NCBI RefSeq assembly: GCF_006539165.1
Contig: NZ_BJMM01000009.1
Location: 183,971 to 247,970 of the forward strand
Direction: 5' to 3'
DNA length: 64,000 nucleotides
From: Streptomyces cacaoi
GTDB taxonomy: Bacteria > Actinomycetota > Actinomycetes > Streptomycetales > Streptomycetaceae
Shown here: positions 7,851 to 18,107 of the stretch, in pieces
Layout of the letters: each line of letters opens with the position of its first letter
Numbering within the stretch: the first letter of the stretch is position 1
Position numbers and translations under genes: made by a program
The notes under the pieces: generated by a model
Told to the model about the DNA's origin: nothing
Database searches by the model: none
What the model saw: the letters and a program-made list of their open reading frames with translations, nothing else

Positions 7851-9404
7851 ATGGCCGAGGAAGAGCCGAACGGCTTCTGGGCCCAGGCACAGAAGGACCC
7901 GGGACGTATCGCCCTGATCGCCCCGGACGGCACCGAGTGGACCATGACCCACCTGCACGAGGAGTGCAACCGCATCACCCACGCCCTGCGCGCCGCGGGC
8001 CTGGGCGAGGGCGACGCCTTCGCGGTGATACTCCCCAACGGACCCGAGTTCTTCGCCGCGTATCTGGCGGCCACCCAGGCGGGCCTGTACATGGTGCCGG
8101 TCAACCACCATCTGATGGCGCCCGAGATGGCCTGGATCCTGGCGGACAGCGGCGCCAAGGCCCTGCTCGCGCACGCCCGTTACGGCGAACGGGCCGGTGC
8201 CGCAGCGGACGAGGCGGGCGTTCCCGCGGCACACCGGTACGCCGTGGGGGAGATCCCCGGCTTCCGCCCGTACGCGCGGCTGGTGGAGGGGCAGCCGGGG
8301 ACACCGCCTCGGGACCGGACGGTCGGCTGGGTGATGAACTACACCTCGGGGACGACGGGCCGCCCGCGCGGAGTGCGCCGTCCGCTGCCGGGGGTGCCGC
8401 CGGAGGAGAGCCATCTGGGCGGATTCCTGGGCATCTTCGGCATCCGCCCGTTCGACGGCAATGTGCATCTGGTGTGTTCGCCGCTCTACCACACCGCGGT
8501 GCTCCAGTTCGCCGGCGCTTCGCTGCACCTGGGCCACCGGCTCGTCATGATGGACAAGTGGGACCCGGAGGAGATGCTGCGCCTCATCGACCGGTACGGC
8601 TGTACGCACACGCACATGGTGCCGACGCAGTTCCACCGCCTGCTGGCGCTGCCCGAGGAGGTCCGCGCCTCCTACGACGTCTCCTCGATGCGGCACGCGA
8701 TCCACGGGGCGGCGCCCTGCCCGGAGCATGTGAAGCGGGCGATGATCGACTGGTGGGGGCACTGCGTCGAGGAGTACTACGCGGCCAGCGAGGGCGGCGG
8801 TGCCTTCGCGACGGCGCAGGACTGGCTGCGCAAGCCGGGCACGGTCGGCAGGCCCTGGCCCATCAGCGAACTGGCCGTCCTGGACGACGAGGGCAACCGG
8901 CTGCCGCCGGGCGAGCCGGGGATCGTCTACATGAAGATGCGGACCGGTGGTTTCGTCTACCACAAGGACGAGACGAAGACCCGGGAGAGCCGCGTCGGCG
9001 ACTTCTTCACCGTCGGCGATGTCGGCCATCTCGACGACGAGGGTTGGCTGTTCCTCCGGGACCGCAAGAGCGACATGATCATCTCGGGCGGGGTCAACAT
9101 CTATCCGGCCGAGGTGGAGGCGGCGCTCCTGGAGCACCCCGCCGTCGCCGACGCGGCCGCCTTCGGGATCCCGCACGAGGACTGGGGCGAGGAGGTCAAG
9201 GCCGCCGTCGAACCCGCGCCGGGAGCGGAGCCCGGGCCGAAGCTGGCCGAGGACCTGCTGGAGCACTGCGCGGCCCGGCTGGCGGGCTACAAGCGGCCCA
9301 AATCCGTGGACTTCCACGCCACGCTGCCCCGCGACCCGAACGGCAAGCTGTACCGCCGCAGGCTGCGCGACCCGTACTGGGAGTCCGCACAGGACCCTTC
9401 GTGA
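7851..9404 (+). CDS. Fatty-acid/aryl acyl-CoA synthetase (AMP-forming)
   Basis: 517-residue ANL-superfamily ligase activating a carboxylate to acyl-AMP and then acyl-CoA. The P-loop-like motif YTSGTTGRPRGVRR is near residue 165, the AEGG-type A5 region reads YAASEGGGAF, the hinge/A8 region reads DRKSDMIISGGVNIYPAEVE, and the catalytic lysine is in the C-terminal DPNGKLYRRRLR motif. Start ATG 7851 has GGGAGGAG shortly upstream. It probably forms an operon with the preceding flavoprotein under the 6660-6676 operator. Specificity cannot be read from sequence; the catabolic neighbourhood suggests a sterol side-chain, fatty or cyclic acid. Confidence 0.9.
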   Translation: MAEEEPNGFWAQAQKDPGRIALIAPDGTEWTMTHLHEECNRITHALRAAGLGEGDAFAVILPNGPEFFAAYLAATQAGLYMVPVNHHLMAPEMAWILADSGAKALLAHARYGERAGAAADEAGVPAAHRYAVGEIPGFRPYARLVEGQPGTPPRDRTVGWVMNYTSGTTGRPRGVRRPLPGVPPEESHLGGFLGIFGIRPFDGNVHLVCSPLYHTAVLQFAGASLHLGHRLVMMDKWDPEEMLRLIDRYGCTHTHMVPTQFHRLLALPEEVRASYDVSSMRHAIHGAAPCPEHVKRAMIDWWGHCVEEYYAASEGGGAFATAQDWLRKPGTVGRPWPISELAVLDDEGNRLPPGEPGIVYMKMRTGGFVYHKDETKTRESRVGDFFTVGDVGHLDDEGWLFLRDRKSDMIISGGVNIYPAEVEAALLEHPAVADAAAFGIPHEDWGEEVKAAVEPAPGAEPGPKLAEDLLEHCAARLAGYKRPKSVDFHATLPRDPNGKLYRRRLRDPYWESAQDPS

Positions 9405-9621
9405 GCCCGCCGTGAACCCGCCGCGCCCCCCGCGGTGAGCCCGCGGTACACCGCTCCGGGCCCGCCTCCGGGCGGCGGCGCGCCTGCCGCGCCGCTGCCG
9501 TGAGCCCGTTGTGTGCCCGCTCTGACCTGCGCGTACCGGTGGGCCCCGCGGTGCGGCCGATGCCGAATGGAGACCTCGGAACACTTTCCCCACCTTCTTG
9601 CCGGGGCCATGATGAGCGACC

Positions 9622-9647
9622 GGTGAGGTGTGCCCACACGCCTCACC
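9622..9647. promoter_or_regulatory. Imperfect inverted repeat upstream of permease gene
   Basis: GGTGAGGTGTG (9622-9632) faces CACAC-GC-CTCACC (9635-9647), an 11-bp stem interrupted by a 2-nt bulge with a very short loop, ending 32 bp before the permease start. It could be an operator or an mRNA leader hairpin. The rest of the 9405-9679 gap holds no gene. Confidence 0.3.
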
Positions 9648-9679
9648 TCTCTCAGCAACAACGGCAGGAATGAGGATCC

Positions 9680-11173
9680 ATGGCCGGCCTGTGGAGCGCC
9701 GAGGGCGTGCTGCGCCGCAAACCCATCGAACAGATCGAGGAGACGGAGGGAGGGTCGGGAGAGCAGCTGCAACGCACGCTCGGGCTGCGCCATCTGACCG
9801 CGATCGGTGTCGGCGGCATCATCGGTGCCGGCGTCTTCAGCCTCGCCGGGACCGTGGCGAGCGGCAAGGCGGGCCCGGCGGTGCTCATCTCCTTCCTCAT
9901 CGCCGGCCTCGCCAGCGCGTGCGCCGCGCTGTCGTACGCCGAGTTCGCCGGGCTGATCCCGAAGGCGGGCTCGGCCTACACCTACGGCTACGCCGTGCTG
10001 GGCGAGATCGGCGGCTGGTTCATCGGCTGGGACCTGCTGCTGGAGTACACGGCGATCGTCGCGGTGGTCGCCATCGGCATCTCCGGCTATTTCTCCTTCC
10101 TGATGGAGGAGATCGGCGTCGAGCTGCCGCACTGGATGCTCGGTGCGCCGGGCACGGGCGACGGGCACCGGGTGGACCTGTTCGCCGCGCTGCTGTGTCT
10201 GCTGATCGCCTACGCGCTGACCCGCGGCATCAAGAGCGCCGCCCGCTTCGAGCTGTTCGTCGTCGTCCTGAAGGTCGCCGTCGTGCTGCTCGTCATCGGG
10301 GTCGGCGTCTTCCACATCAAGACGGGCAACTACCAGCCGTTCTTCCCGTTCGGCGTCTCGGGCGCGTTCACCGGTGCGGCGACGGTCTTCTTCGCCGTCT
10401 TCGGCTACGACGCGATGAGCACGGCGGCCGAGGAGTCAAAGGACGCCCAGAAGCACATGCCGAAGGCGATCATCTACTCGCTCGTCATCTCGATGGTGCT
10501 GTACGTCCTGGTCTGCCTGGTGCTGACCGGTATGCAGAACTACAAGGACATCGACCCCGACAGCGGCTTCTCCACGGCGTTCAAGGCCGTGGGCCTCAGC
10601 GGGGTCGCGGACATCATCGCGGTCGGCGCCATCATCGGCATCCTCACCGTGATGTTCACCTTCATGCTCGGCGTGACCCGGGTGTGGTTCGCCATGAGCC
10701 GGGACGGGCTGCTGCCCAAGTGGTTCGCCAAGACCCACCCGGTGCGGCACGTGCCCACCCGGGTGACCTGGATCGTCGGCATCGGCTCCGCGGTGATCGC
10801 GGGCTTCCTGCCGATCGAGGAGGCGGCCGAGATGACCAACATCGGCATCCTGCTCGCCTTCGTCGTCGTGTGCATAGCGGTCATCGTGCTGCGCTACCGG
10901 CGCCCGGACCTGCCGCGCAAGTTCCGCGCGCCCGGCATGCCCGTGGTGCCGGCGCTGGGTGTCATCTTCTCGCTGTGGCTGACGACGTACCTGGCCTGGC
11001 AGACCTGGCTGCGCTTCGCCGTCTGGTTCGCCATCGGCCTGGTGGTCTACTTCGCCTACTCCTACCGGCGTTCGGCGTTGGCCAAGCAGCCGGCGGCCGC
11101 GGCGCCGCTCGGCGGCGAGTCGGAGGACACCTCCGACAAGAGCTCCGGGGACGGCGGCGCGGACAGCCGGTGA
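9680..11173 (+). CDS. APC-family amino acid permease (cationic amino acid transporter type)
   Basis: 497-residue secondary transporter of the amino acid-polyamine-organocation superfamily with about twelve membrane helices. The N-terminal LGLRHLTAIGVGGIIGAGVFSL segment is the characteristic first-helix GxG motif binding the substrate backbone; SYAEFAGLIPKAGSAYTYGY and FFAVFGYDAMSTAAEE are further CAT/YfnA-like hallmarks. The C-terminus is a short hydrophilic Ser/Asp/Gly tail. ATG 9680 is preceded by GGCAGGAATGAGG. It stands 31 bp before the alpha/beta hydrolase gene in the same direction. Basic or branched amino acids are the usual family substrates. Confidence 0.88.
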   Translation: MAGLWSAEGVLRRKPIEQIEETEGGSGEQLQRTLGLRHLTAIGVGGIIGAGVFSLAGTVASGKAGPAVLISFLIAGLASACAALSYAEFAGLIPKAGSAYTYGYAVLGEIGGWFIGWDLLLEYTAIVAVVAIGISGYFSFLMEEIGVELPHWMLGAPGTGDGHRVDLFAALLCLLIAYALTRGIKSAARFELFVVVLKVAVVLLVIGVGVFHIKTGNYQPFFPFGVSGAFTGAATVFFAVFGYDAMSTAAEESKDAQKHMPKAIIYSLVISMVLYVLVCLVLTGMQNYKDIDPDSGFSTAFKAVGLSGVADIIAVGAIIGILTVMFTFMLGVTRVWFAMSRDGLLPKWFAKTHPVRHVPTRVTWIVGIGSAVIAGFLPIEEAAEMTNIGILLAFVVVCIAVIVLRYRRPDLPRKFRAPGMPVVPALGVIFSLWLTTYLAWQTWLRFAVWFAIGLVVYFAYSYRRSALAKQPAAAAPLGGESEDTSDKSSGDGGADSR

Positions 11174-11204
11174 CACATCCGGCTGAGCGGGTACCGTCCC
11201 GCCC

Positions 11205-11939
11205 ATGAGCGGAAACGGAACACGGACCGTCAGCACCGGCGGGGTGCGGCTCGCCTACCGCGCCTGGGGCGCCGAGGAGGGCCGCCCCGTCGTGCTGCTG
11301 CACTGCCTGGGCGAGGACGGTGAGGACTGGCGCGGGCCCCTGGTCTCCCAGCTCGGCGGCGCCCATCCCGTGTACGCGCTCGATCTGCGCGGGCACGGGG
11401 AGAGCGAGCAGCCGGGCTCCGGCACGCCGGAGGACTTCAGCGGTGATCTGCTGGGCTTCCTCGACGCGCTGGGGATCGAGCGCGCCGTCCTCATCGGCCA
11501 CGCCTTCGGGGCCGTCGTCGCCTACCTGTTCGCGCAGGAGCATCCCGGCCGGGTCGACCTGCTCGTCCTGGAGGAGCCCGACGCGCTGCGGCCACCCGTC
11601 GAGCCGCCGCTGCCGGAGCCCGAACCGGCCGCGGCGGCACCGGCGTTCGACCCGCGGGCGCAGCCGGAGTGGACCGGCCGGCGCAGCGCCCCCGAGCCGC
11701 GCTGGTGGGACCGGCTCGCCGCGATCACGGCGCCCACGCTGGTGATCGGCGGCGGCGACGACAGCCATCTGCCGCAGCCGGAGCTGGCGGCCCTGGCCGA
11801 GCGCATCCCCGCCGGCCGGCACCTCACCGTCGAGGGCGCCGGCCATCTCGTCCACGAGTCGAGGCCGGGTGAATTCACCTCGGCCGTCCGCCAGTTCCTC
11901 GCCGAACACACGCCGGCCCCGGTGCACGAGGCCGGCTGA
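11205..11939 (+). CDS. Alpha/beta-hydrolase fold protein lacking the nucleophilic serine
   Basis: 244-residue alpha/beta-hydrolase. The oxyanion-hole strand VVLLHCLGEDGEDW, the LDLRGHGESEQP loop and the C-terminal triad positions are present: Asp in IGGGDDSHLP (D185/D186) and His214 in GAGHLVHES. The nucleophile elbow, normally GHSFG, reads GHAFG: Ala100, codon GCC at 11502-11504. A hydrolase of this fold with Ala at the elbow is expected to be inactive as a serine hydrolase, so it may be a binding or regulatory pseudo-enzyme. ATG 11205 follows the permease by 31 bp. The fold is certain; the absence of activity is inferred. Confidence 0.85.
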   Translation: MSGNGTRTVSTGGVRLAYRAWGAEEGRPVVLLHCLGEDGEDWRGPLVSQLGGAHPVYALDLRGHGESEQPGSGTPEDFSGDLLGFLDALGIERAVLIGHAFGAVVAYLFAQEHPGRVDLLVLEEPDALRPPVEPPLPEPEPAAAAPAFDPRAQPEWTGRRSAPEPRWWDRLAAITAPTLVIGGGDDSHLPQPELAALAERIPAGRHLTVEGAGHLVHESRPGEFTSAVRQFLAEHTPAPVHEAG

Positions 11940-11952
11940 CACGGCGCCCCTC

Positions 11953-12000
11953 CGGCCCGGGAGGCCGTCCGCTCTCACACCTGGACGCCCTCCCGGGCCG
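11953..12000. terminator. Bidirectional terminator-like stem between convergent genes
   Basis: CGGCCCGGGAGG (11953-11964) and CCTCCCGGGCCG (11989-12000) are perfect 12-bp inverted repeats with a 24-nt loop. They sit between the hydrolase stop and the convergent acyl-CoA synthetase; the right arm lies in the last codons of the latter. There is no U-tract, as is usual in Streptomyces. Confidence 0.55.
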
Positions 12001-13606
12001 CCGTCTCCCGTGCCCACCGGTAGTCGGCCTTGCCGCTCGGCGAGCGCTGTATCCGGTCGGTGATCACGATCGTGCGCGGCACCTTGTACCCGGCCAGCCG
12101 GGTGCGGGTGTGGGCCTGCACGGCGTCCGGGGTGAGCGCCGGAGCGCCCGGCCGCGGCTGGACGACGGCGGCCACCCGGTGCCCCCACTTCTCGTCCGGG
12201 ACGCCCGCGACGAGCGCGTCGTAGATGTCCGGATGCGCCTTCAGCGCCTCCTCGACCTCCTCCGGATACACCTTCTCGCCCCCGGTGTTGATGCACTGCG
12301 AGCCCCGGCCCAGCACGGTGACGGTGCCGGCGTCGTCCACGGTCGCCACATCGCCCAGCAGCACCCAGCGTGCGCCGTCCGCCTCGAAGAAGGTCTCCGC
12401 GGTCTTCGCCGGGTCGTTCCAGTAGCCCAGCGGCACATGTCCGCGCAGCGCCAGCCGGCCCACCTCACCCGGCCGCACCGGGGTGTGCCCGTCCGGGTCG
12501 ACGACGGCCGTGCCCTCGTGGACGGTGATGCGCAGGCCCTCGCCGGCCCCGGAGTCGGAGGTCGCCGTGCCGTTGAAGCCGGACTCCGAGGAGCCGAAGT
12601 TGTTGATCAGCAGGGTGTGCGGGCAGAGCGCGGCGAACTGCTCGCGCACCGTGCGCGAGAGCACCGCACCCGAGCTGGAGACCGCGAGCAGCGAGGAGCA
12701 GTCGACGCCGCGCAGCGGCCCGTCGAGCGCGTCCACCAGCGGGCGCAGCATCGCGTCGCCGACCAGCGAGAGCGCCGTCACCCGCTCCCGCTCGACGGTG
12801 CGCAGCACCTCGTGCGGCGCGAACCGGCGGTGCAGCGTGACCTTCTGGCCGTAGTTCAGGCCGATGAACAGCGTCAGGGTGGAGGTGCCGTGCATCAGCG
12901 GGGGCGCGGGGAAGAAGACCAGCCCTTCGCCGCTCGCCGCGGCCCGCTCGGCCAGTTCCTCCGGCCGTGCGACGGGCTCGCCGGTCGGGGCGCCGCCGCC
13001 CAGCCCGGAGAAGAACAGGTCCTCGTTGCGCCACATGACGCCCTTGGGCATGCCCGTCGTCCCGCCGGTGTAGATCAGGAACAGATCGTCCCCGGAGCGC
13101 GGTGCGAAGTCCCGCTCGGGGGAGCCGTCCCGCTCGGCCTGTGCGAAGTCGACGGGTGCCGGGGACGGTTCGCGGGCCCCGGCGGGCGGCGGGCCGCAGC
13201 GCACCAGGTGGCGCAGGCGCGGCGCGCTCGGCTGTGCGGCGGCGACGCGGTCGGTGAACTCGCCGTCGAAGACGAGCGCGGTCAGCTCGGCGTCCCGGTA
13301 CAGGTACGCCAACTCGTCGGCGACATAGCGGTAGTTGACGTTGACCGGGACGGCACGCAGCTTGAGGCAGGCCAGCAGGGTCTGCACGTACTCGACGCCG
13401 TTGTACAGATGCAGCCCCACATGGTCGCCGGGGCCGGTTCCGGCGGCGGCCAGATGGTGGGCCAGCCGGTTGGCGGCCTCGTCGAGCGCCGCGTAGCTGA
13501 GTCTGCGTTCCGTCCCGGAGCGCGGCTGGTCGATGTACACCAGCGCCTCGCGGTCCGGTACGGCGTCGACGACGGACTCGAACAGATCGGCAAGGTGGTA
13601 CTCCAC
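11975..13606 (-). CDS. Acyl-CoA synthetase, FadD19-like
   Basis: 543-residue AMP-forming acyl-CoA ligase. The N-terminus (HLADLFESVVDAVPDREALVY), the P-loop YTGGTTGMPKGVMWRNEDLF, the NNFGSSESGFNG A5 region, GRGSQCINTGGEKVYPEEVEEAL and the C-terminal SPSGKADYRWA (catalytic Lys) are a good match to FadD19-type sterol side-chain CoA ligases. In actinobacteria FadD19 is needed for degradation of C-24-branched sterol side chains. The gene is divergent from the enoyl-CoA hydratase, as fadD19 and echA19 are in Mycobacterium, with a palindromic operator in the shared 242-bp gap. The specific assignment rests on motif and synteny, so it is inference. Confidence 0.87.
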   Translation of the reverse strand: MEYHLADLFESVVDAVPDREALVYIDQPRSGTERRLSYAALDEAANRLAHHLAAAGTGPGDHVGLHLYNGVEYVQTLLACLKLRAVPVNVNYRYVADELAYLYRDAELTALVFDGEFTDRVAAAQPSAPRLRHLVRCGPPPAGAREPSPAPVDFAQAERDGSPERDFAPRSGDDLFLIYTGGTTGMPKGVMWRNEDLFFSGLGGGAPTGEPVARPEELAERAAASGEGLVFFPAPPLMHGTSTLTLFIGLNYGQKVTLHRRFAPHEVLRTVERERVTALSLVGDAMLRPLVDALDGPLRGVDCSSLLAVSSSGAVLSRTVREQFAALCPHTLLINNFGSSESGFNGTATSDSGAGEGLRITVHEGTAVVDPDGHTPVRPGEVGRLALRGHVPLGYWNDPAKTAETFFEADGARWVLLGDVATVDDAGTVTVLGRGSQCINTGGEKVYPEEVEEALKAHPDIYDALVAGVPDEKWGHRVAAVVQPRPGAPALTPDAVQAHTRTRLAGYKVPRTIVITDRIQRSPSGKADYRWARETAAREGVQV

Positions 13607-13733
13607 GGCGCGCTCCTCCCGGGCCCGCGCGTCCCCGAGCGGCTGCCGGCCGGGCGCGGGTCTTCGGCATCGGCGGTGTGCCGGTCATCAGAGCACCGGC
13701 GGGCGTGGACGGGAAGAGGCACGGCACAAGAAA

Positions 13734-13750
13734 TCTGACTACCTGTCAGA
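13734..13750. promoter_or_regulatory. Palindromic operator TCTGAC-N5-GTCAGA (copy 2)
   Basis: TCTGACTACCTGTCAGA has perfect 6-bp arms around 5 bp. It lies in the divergent promoter region of the FadD19-like and EchA19-like genes, about 100 bp upstream of the latter. Outer half-sites and spacing equal the copy at 6660-6676. Confidence 0.62.
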
Positions 13751-13848
13751 AAGAGTCTTGAAGTCGACGCGCGCCTCCTGCACGCTGTGGCGGGCCCGCC
13801 GGATCCGCTCACGGAACGCCGGACCCGGCCTGGAGACGGGAGGACCGC

Positions 13849-14652
13849 ATGGGCGGCACCGAACATCTGTCCCTGGAGCGTGTGGGCGCCACACTCGTCA
13901 TCACCCTCGACCGGCCGGAGGCCAGGAACGCACTGTCCCTGCCGCTGCTCGTCGGCCTGTACGACGGCTGGTGCGAGGCCGACGAGGACGACGACATCCG
14001 CTCCGTCGTCCTGACCGGGGCGGGCGGTACCTTCTGCGCCGGCATGGACCTCAAGGCCCTCGCCGACGGCGGCGCACTGGCCGGCGAGGGCTACCGGCAG
14101 CGCCTGCGGGACGACCCCGATCTGCACTGGAAGGCGATGCTGCGGCACCACAGGCCGCGCAAGCCCGTGATCGCCGCCGTCGAGGGCCACTGCGTGGCCG
14201 GCGGCACCGAGATGCTCCAGGGCACCGACATCCGCGTCGCGGGGGAGAGCGCCGTCTTCGGGCTGTACGAGGTGCGCCGCGGACTGTTCCCGCTCGGCGG
14301 CTCCACCGTGCGCCTCCCACGGCAGATCCCGCGCACCCACGCCATGGAGATGCTGCTGACGGGCCGCTCCTGGACGGCGCACGAGGCCGAGCGGATCGGG
14401 CTGATCGGGCACGTCGTCCCGGACGGCACCGCGCTGGAGGCGGCGCTGGAGATCGCCGAACGCGTCAACGCCTGCGGCCCGCTCGCCGTCGAGGCCGTCA
14501 AGGCGTGCGTGTACGACACGGAGGCGCTCTCCGAAGCGGACGGCCTCGCCCTCGAACTGGAACGCGGCTGGCCCGTGTTCGCGACCGCGGACGCCAAGGA
14601 GGGCGCACGGGCCTTCGCCGAGAAGCGGCCGCCCCGCTACCGCCGCGCATGA
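13849..14652 (+). CDS. Enoyl-CoA hydratase/isomerase, EchA19-like
   Basis: 267-residue crotonase-family protein that would hydrate an enoyl-CoA. The oxyanion-hole loops are present: the first at ARNALS with GAGGTFCAGMDLKAL (residues 57-71), the second in AAVEGHCVAGGTEMLQGTDIRVA, followed by FGLYEVRRGLFPLGGSTVRLPRQIP. The Glu in GGTE occupies a usual catalytic position. It starts at ATG 13849 (GGGAGGACCGC upstream) and opens the operon running through DUF35, ltp4-like and ltp3-like genes, the arrangement seen around mycobacterial echA19. The operator at 13734-13750 probably controls it. Confidence 0.88.
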   Translation: MGGTEHLSLERVGATLVITLDRPEARNALSLPLLVGLYDGWCEADEDDDIRSVVLTGAGGTFCAGMDLKALADGGALAGEGYRQRLRDDPDLHWKAMLRHHRPRKPVIAAVEGHCVAGGTEMLQGTDIRVAGESAVFGLYEVRRGLFPLGGSTVRLPRQIPRTHAMEMLLTGRSWTAHEAERIGLIGHVVPDGTALEAALEIAERVNACGPLAVEAVKACVYDTEALSEADGLALELERGWPVFATADAKEGARAFAEKRPPRYRRA

Positions 14653-14666
14653 CCCCGCCCGACGGG

Positions 14667-14731
14667 CCCGGCCCGCCACGGACCGGACCACCGGCCCGGC
14701 GGAACCCGGCCCGCCGCGCACCGGACCACCG
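14667..14731 (+). repeat. Imperfect 27-bp direct repeat, period 38 bp
   Basis: 14667-14693 and 14705-14731 share CCCGGCCCGCC, then four variable bases, then ACCGGACCACCG. They fill much of the 130-bp gap between the hydratase and the DUF35 gene. This probably reflects a local duplication; no function is evident. Confidence 0.55.
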
Positions 14732-14782
14732 TCACCACGGACACCGGGAGCCCGCGCGGCATCCCGGGGAAAGAGGCCGGAC

Positions 14783-15766
14783 ATGACCACGGGCGCATCC
14801 GCGACCGGTGCGCTGAGCGCGCCGCTCGTCGTCGAGTTCCCCTTCACCCGCTCCCTCGGACCCGTGCAGAGCGCGTTCCTGACCGGCCTGCGCGAGCGCA
14901 CCGTGCTGGGCGTCACCGCCGCCGACGGGCGGACGCTGGTACCGCCCGTCGAGTACGACCCGGTCACCGCGCAGGAGTTGCGCACCCTCGTCGAGGTCGA
15001 GCCCACCGGCACCGTCACCACCTGGACCTGGAACCCGGCCCCGCGCCGCGGCCAGCCGCTGGCCAGGCCCTTCGCCTGGGTCCTCGTCCGGCTCGACGGG
15101 GCCGACAGCGCCCTGCTGCACGCGCTCGACGCCCCCGGCGGGCCCGCATCGGTCCGCACGGGCATGCGGGTGCGCATCCGCTGGGCCGCCGAACGCCACG
15201 GCGCCATCACGGACATCGCCTGCTTCGAACCGCTGGACGCCGGACCCGCGGACGAGGACCCGCCCACCGCGCAACCCCGCCCGCACGACGGGGAGTTCGC
15301 CGACCCCGTCACCGGGATCACCGCACCCGCCCGGCTCGACTACACCTACACACCCGGCCGCGCCCAGAGCCGCTTCCTCGCCGCGCTCCGGGACCGGCGC
15401 ACGCTCGGGGAACGCTGCCCCGCATGCCGCAAGGTCTACGTACCGCCGCGCGGCGCCTGCCCCACCTGCGGGGTGGCCACCGACGAGCAGGTCGAACTCG
15501 GCCCGGCCGGCACCGTCACCACCTTCTGCGTCGTCAACATCAAGGCCAAGGGCCTGGACATCGAAGTGCCCTACGTCTACGGCCACATCGCCCTCGACGG
15601 CGCCGGCCTCGCCCTGCACGGGCGTATCGCCGGCATCCCCTACGACGAGGTCCGCATGGGCCTGCGCGTCGAACCCGTCTGGACCGAGGACAGCCGCTAC
15701 CCCGACCACTACCGGCCCACGGGGGAGCCGGACGCGGACTACGAGAGCTACAAGGAGCTGCTATGA
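14783..15766 (+). CDS. DUF35 zinc-ribbon/OB-fold protein (Rv3521-like)
   Basis: 327-residue protein with two DUF35-like halves. Residues about 1-160 hold an OB-like domain without the cysteines; residues about 175-327 hold a second copy starting DYTYTPGRAQSRFLAALRDRRTLGERCPACRKVY with a zinc ribbon (CPAC and CPTC, spaced by ten residues) and an OB-fold ending in a VEPVW strand. DUF35 proteins are obligate partners of thiolase-like aldolases or MaoC-like hydratases acting on steroid CoA esters. It is followed immediately, with ATGA overlap, by the first of two such thiolase-like genes, so a complex with them is likely. ATG 14783 has GGAAAGAGG upstream. Confidence 0.85.
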   Translation: MTTGASATGALSAPLVVEFPFTRSLGPVQSAFLTGLRERTVLGVTAADGRTLVPPVEYDPVTAQELRTLVEVEPTGTVTTWTWNPAPRRGQPLARPFAWVLVRLDGADSALLHALDAPGGPASVRTGMRVRIRWAAERHGAITDIACFEPLDAGPADEDPPTAQPRPHDGEFADPVTGITAPARLDYTYTPGRAQSRFLAALRDRRTLGERCPACRKVYVPPRGACPTCGVATDEQVELGPAGTVTTFCVVNIKAKGLDIEVPYVYGHIALDGAGLALHGRIAGIPYDEVRMGLRVEPVWTEDSRYPDHYRPTGEPDADYESYKELL

Positions 15767-16931
15767 GTGACGACCGGCCCAACGGGGCCGCGGGCGCGGG
15801 GGGTTCGCGCGAGGTGGCCGTCGTGGCGTTCGCGCAGAGCGACCATGTGCGGCGGGCCGACGGCCTCTCGGAGGCCGAGATGCTGCTGCCCGTCGTACGC
15901 GAGGTGCTGGACCGCACGGGCCTGGACACCGAGCGCCTCGGCTTCGTCTGCTCCGGCTCCTCGGACTACCTGGCCGGACGGCCCTTCTCCTTCACCATGG
16001 CGCTGGACGCCGTCGGGGCCTGGCCGCCGGTGTCCGAGTCGCACGTCGAGATGGACGGTGCCTGGGCGCTGTACGAGGCGTGGGTCAAGCTGCTGACCGG
16101 CGAGGCCGACACCGCGCTCGTCTACTCCTGGGGCAAGTCCTCGGGAGGCGACCTGCCCGAGGTCCTCACCCGCACCCTCGACCCGTACTACCTCGCCCCG
16201 CTGTGGCCGGACTCCGTGGCGGTCGCCGGGCTCCAGACCCGGGCCCTGCTGGACGCCGGGATCACCGACGAGCGCGAACTGGCCGGCGTCGCGGCCCGCA
16301 GCCGGAACGCCGCCGCCGCCAACCCCCGGGCCCAGCTGCGCTCTTCACCGCCGCCGGAGGAACTCCTGGCGGACGACTACCTCGCCGAGCCGCTGCGCCG
16401 GCACGACCTGCCGCCGGTGACCGACGGCGCCGCCGCCGTCGTGCTCGCCGCCGGTGACACCGCCCGCGAGCTGTGCGCCAGGCCGGCCTGGATCCGCGGC
16501 ATGGACCACCGGATCGAGGCACACAGCCCGGGCGTCCGCGACCTCACCGACTCCCCGTCGACCCGGCTCGCCGCCGAGCGCGCCGGGCTGTTCGACGAGG
16601 GCGCACCGGCCCCGGACACCGCCGAGCTGCACGCGCCGTTCACCGCGCAGGAGGTGATCCTGCGCCGGGCGCTGCGCCTGGGCGAGGACACGGTCGTCAA
16701 CCCGTCCGGCGGCGCCCTGGCCGCGAACCCGGTCATGGCCGCGGGGCTGATCCGCATCGGCGAGGCGGCGGACCGCGTGCTGCGCGGCACCTCGCGCAGG
16801 GCCGTGGCGCACGCGACGTCGGGGCCCTGGTTGCAGCACAACCTCGTGGCGGTGGTGGAGGCGGACGAGGCGGCCTCCGCACCGGGGACGGACGGCGGAG
16901 CGGACGCGGCGCAGGCGCGGGAGGAGAGCCG

Positions 16932-16935
<4 letters not shown>
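15763..16935 (+). CDS. Lipid-transfer-type thiolase/aldolase (Ltp4-like)
   Basis: 390-residue thiolase-fold protein of the SCP-x/non-specific lipid-transfer group. After a Gly-rich N-terminus the core starts at VAVVAFAQSDHVRR. Family blocks are VCSGSSDYLAGRPFSF, ESHVEMDGAWALYEAWVKL, VYSWGKSSGGDLPEVL, VNPSGGALAANPVMAAGL and the C-terminal HATSGPWLQHNLVAVVE with the conserved His. Members acting with DUF35 proteins are retro-aldolases cleaving side-chain beta-hydroxy acyl-CoAs of sterols rather than classical thiolases. Start ATG 15763 overlaps the DUF35 stop (ATGA) and its own stop overlaps the next start the same way, so the three proteins are translationally coupled. Confidence 0.85.
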
Positions 16936-18107
<1,172 letters not shown>

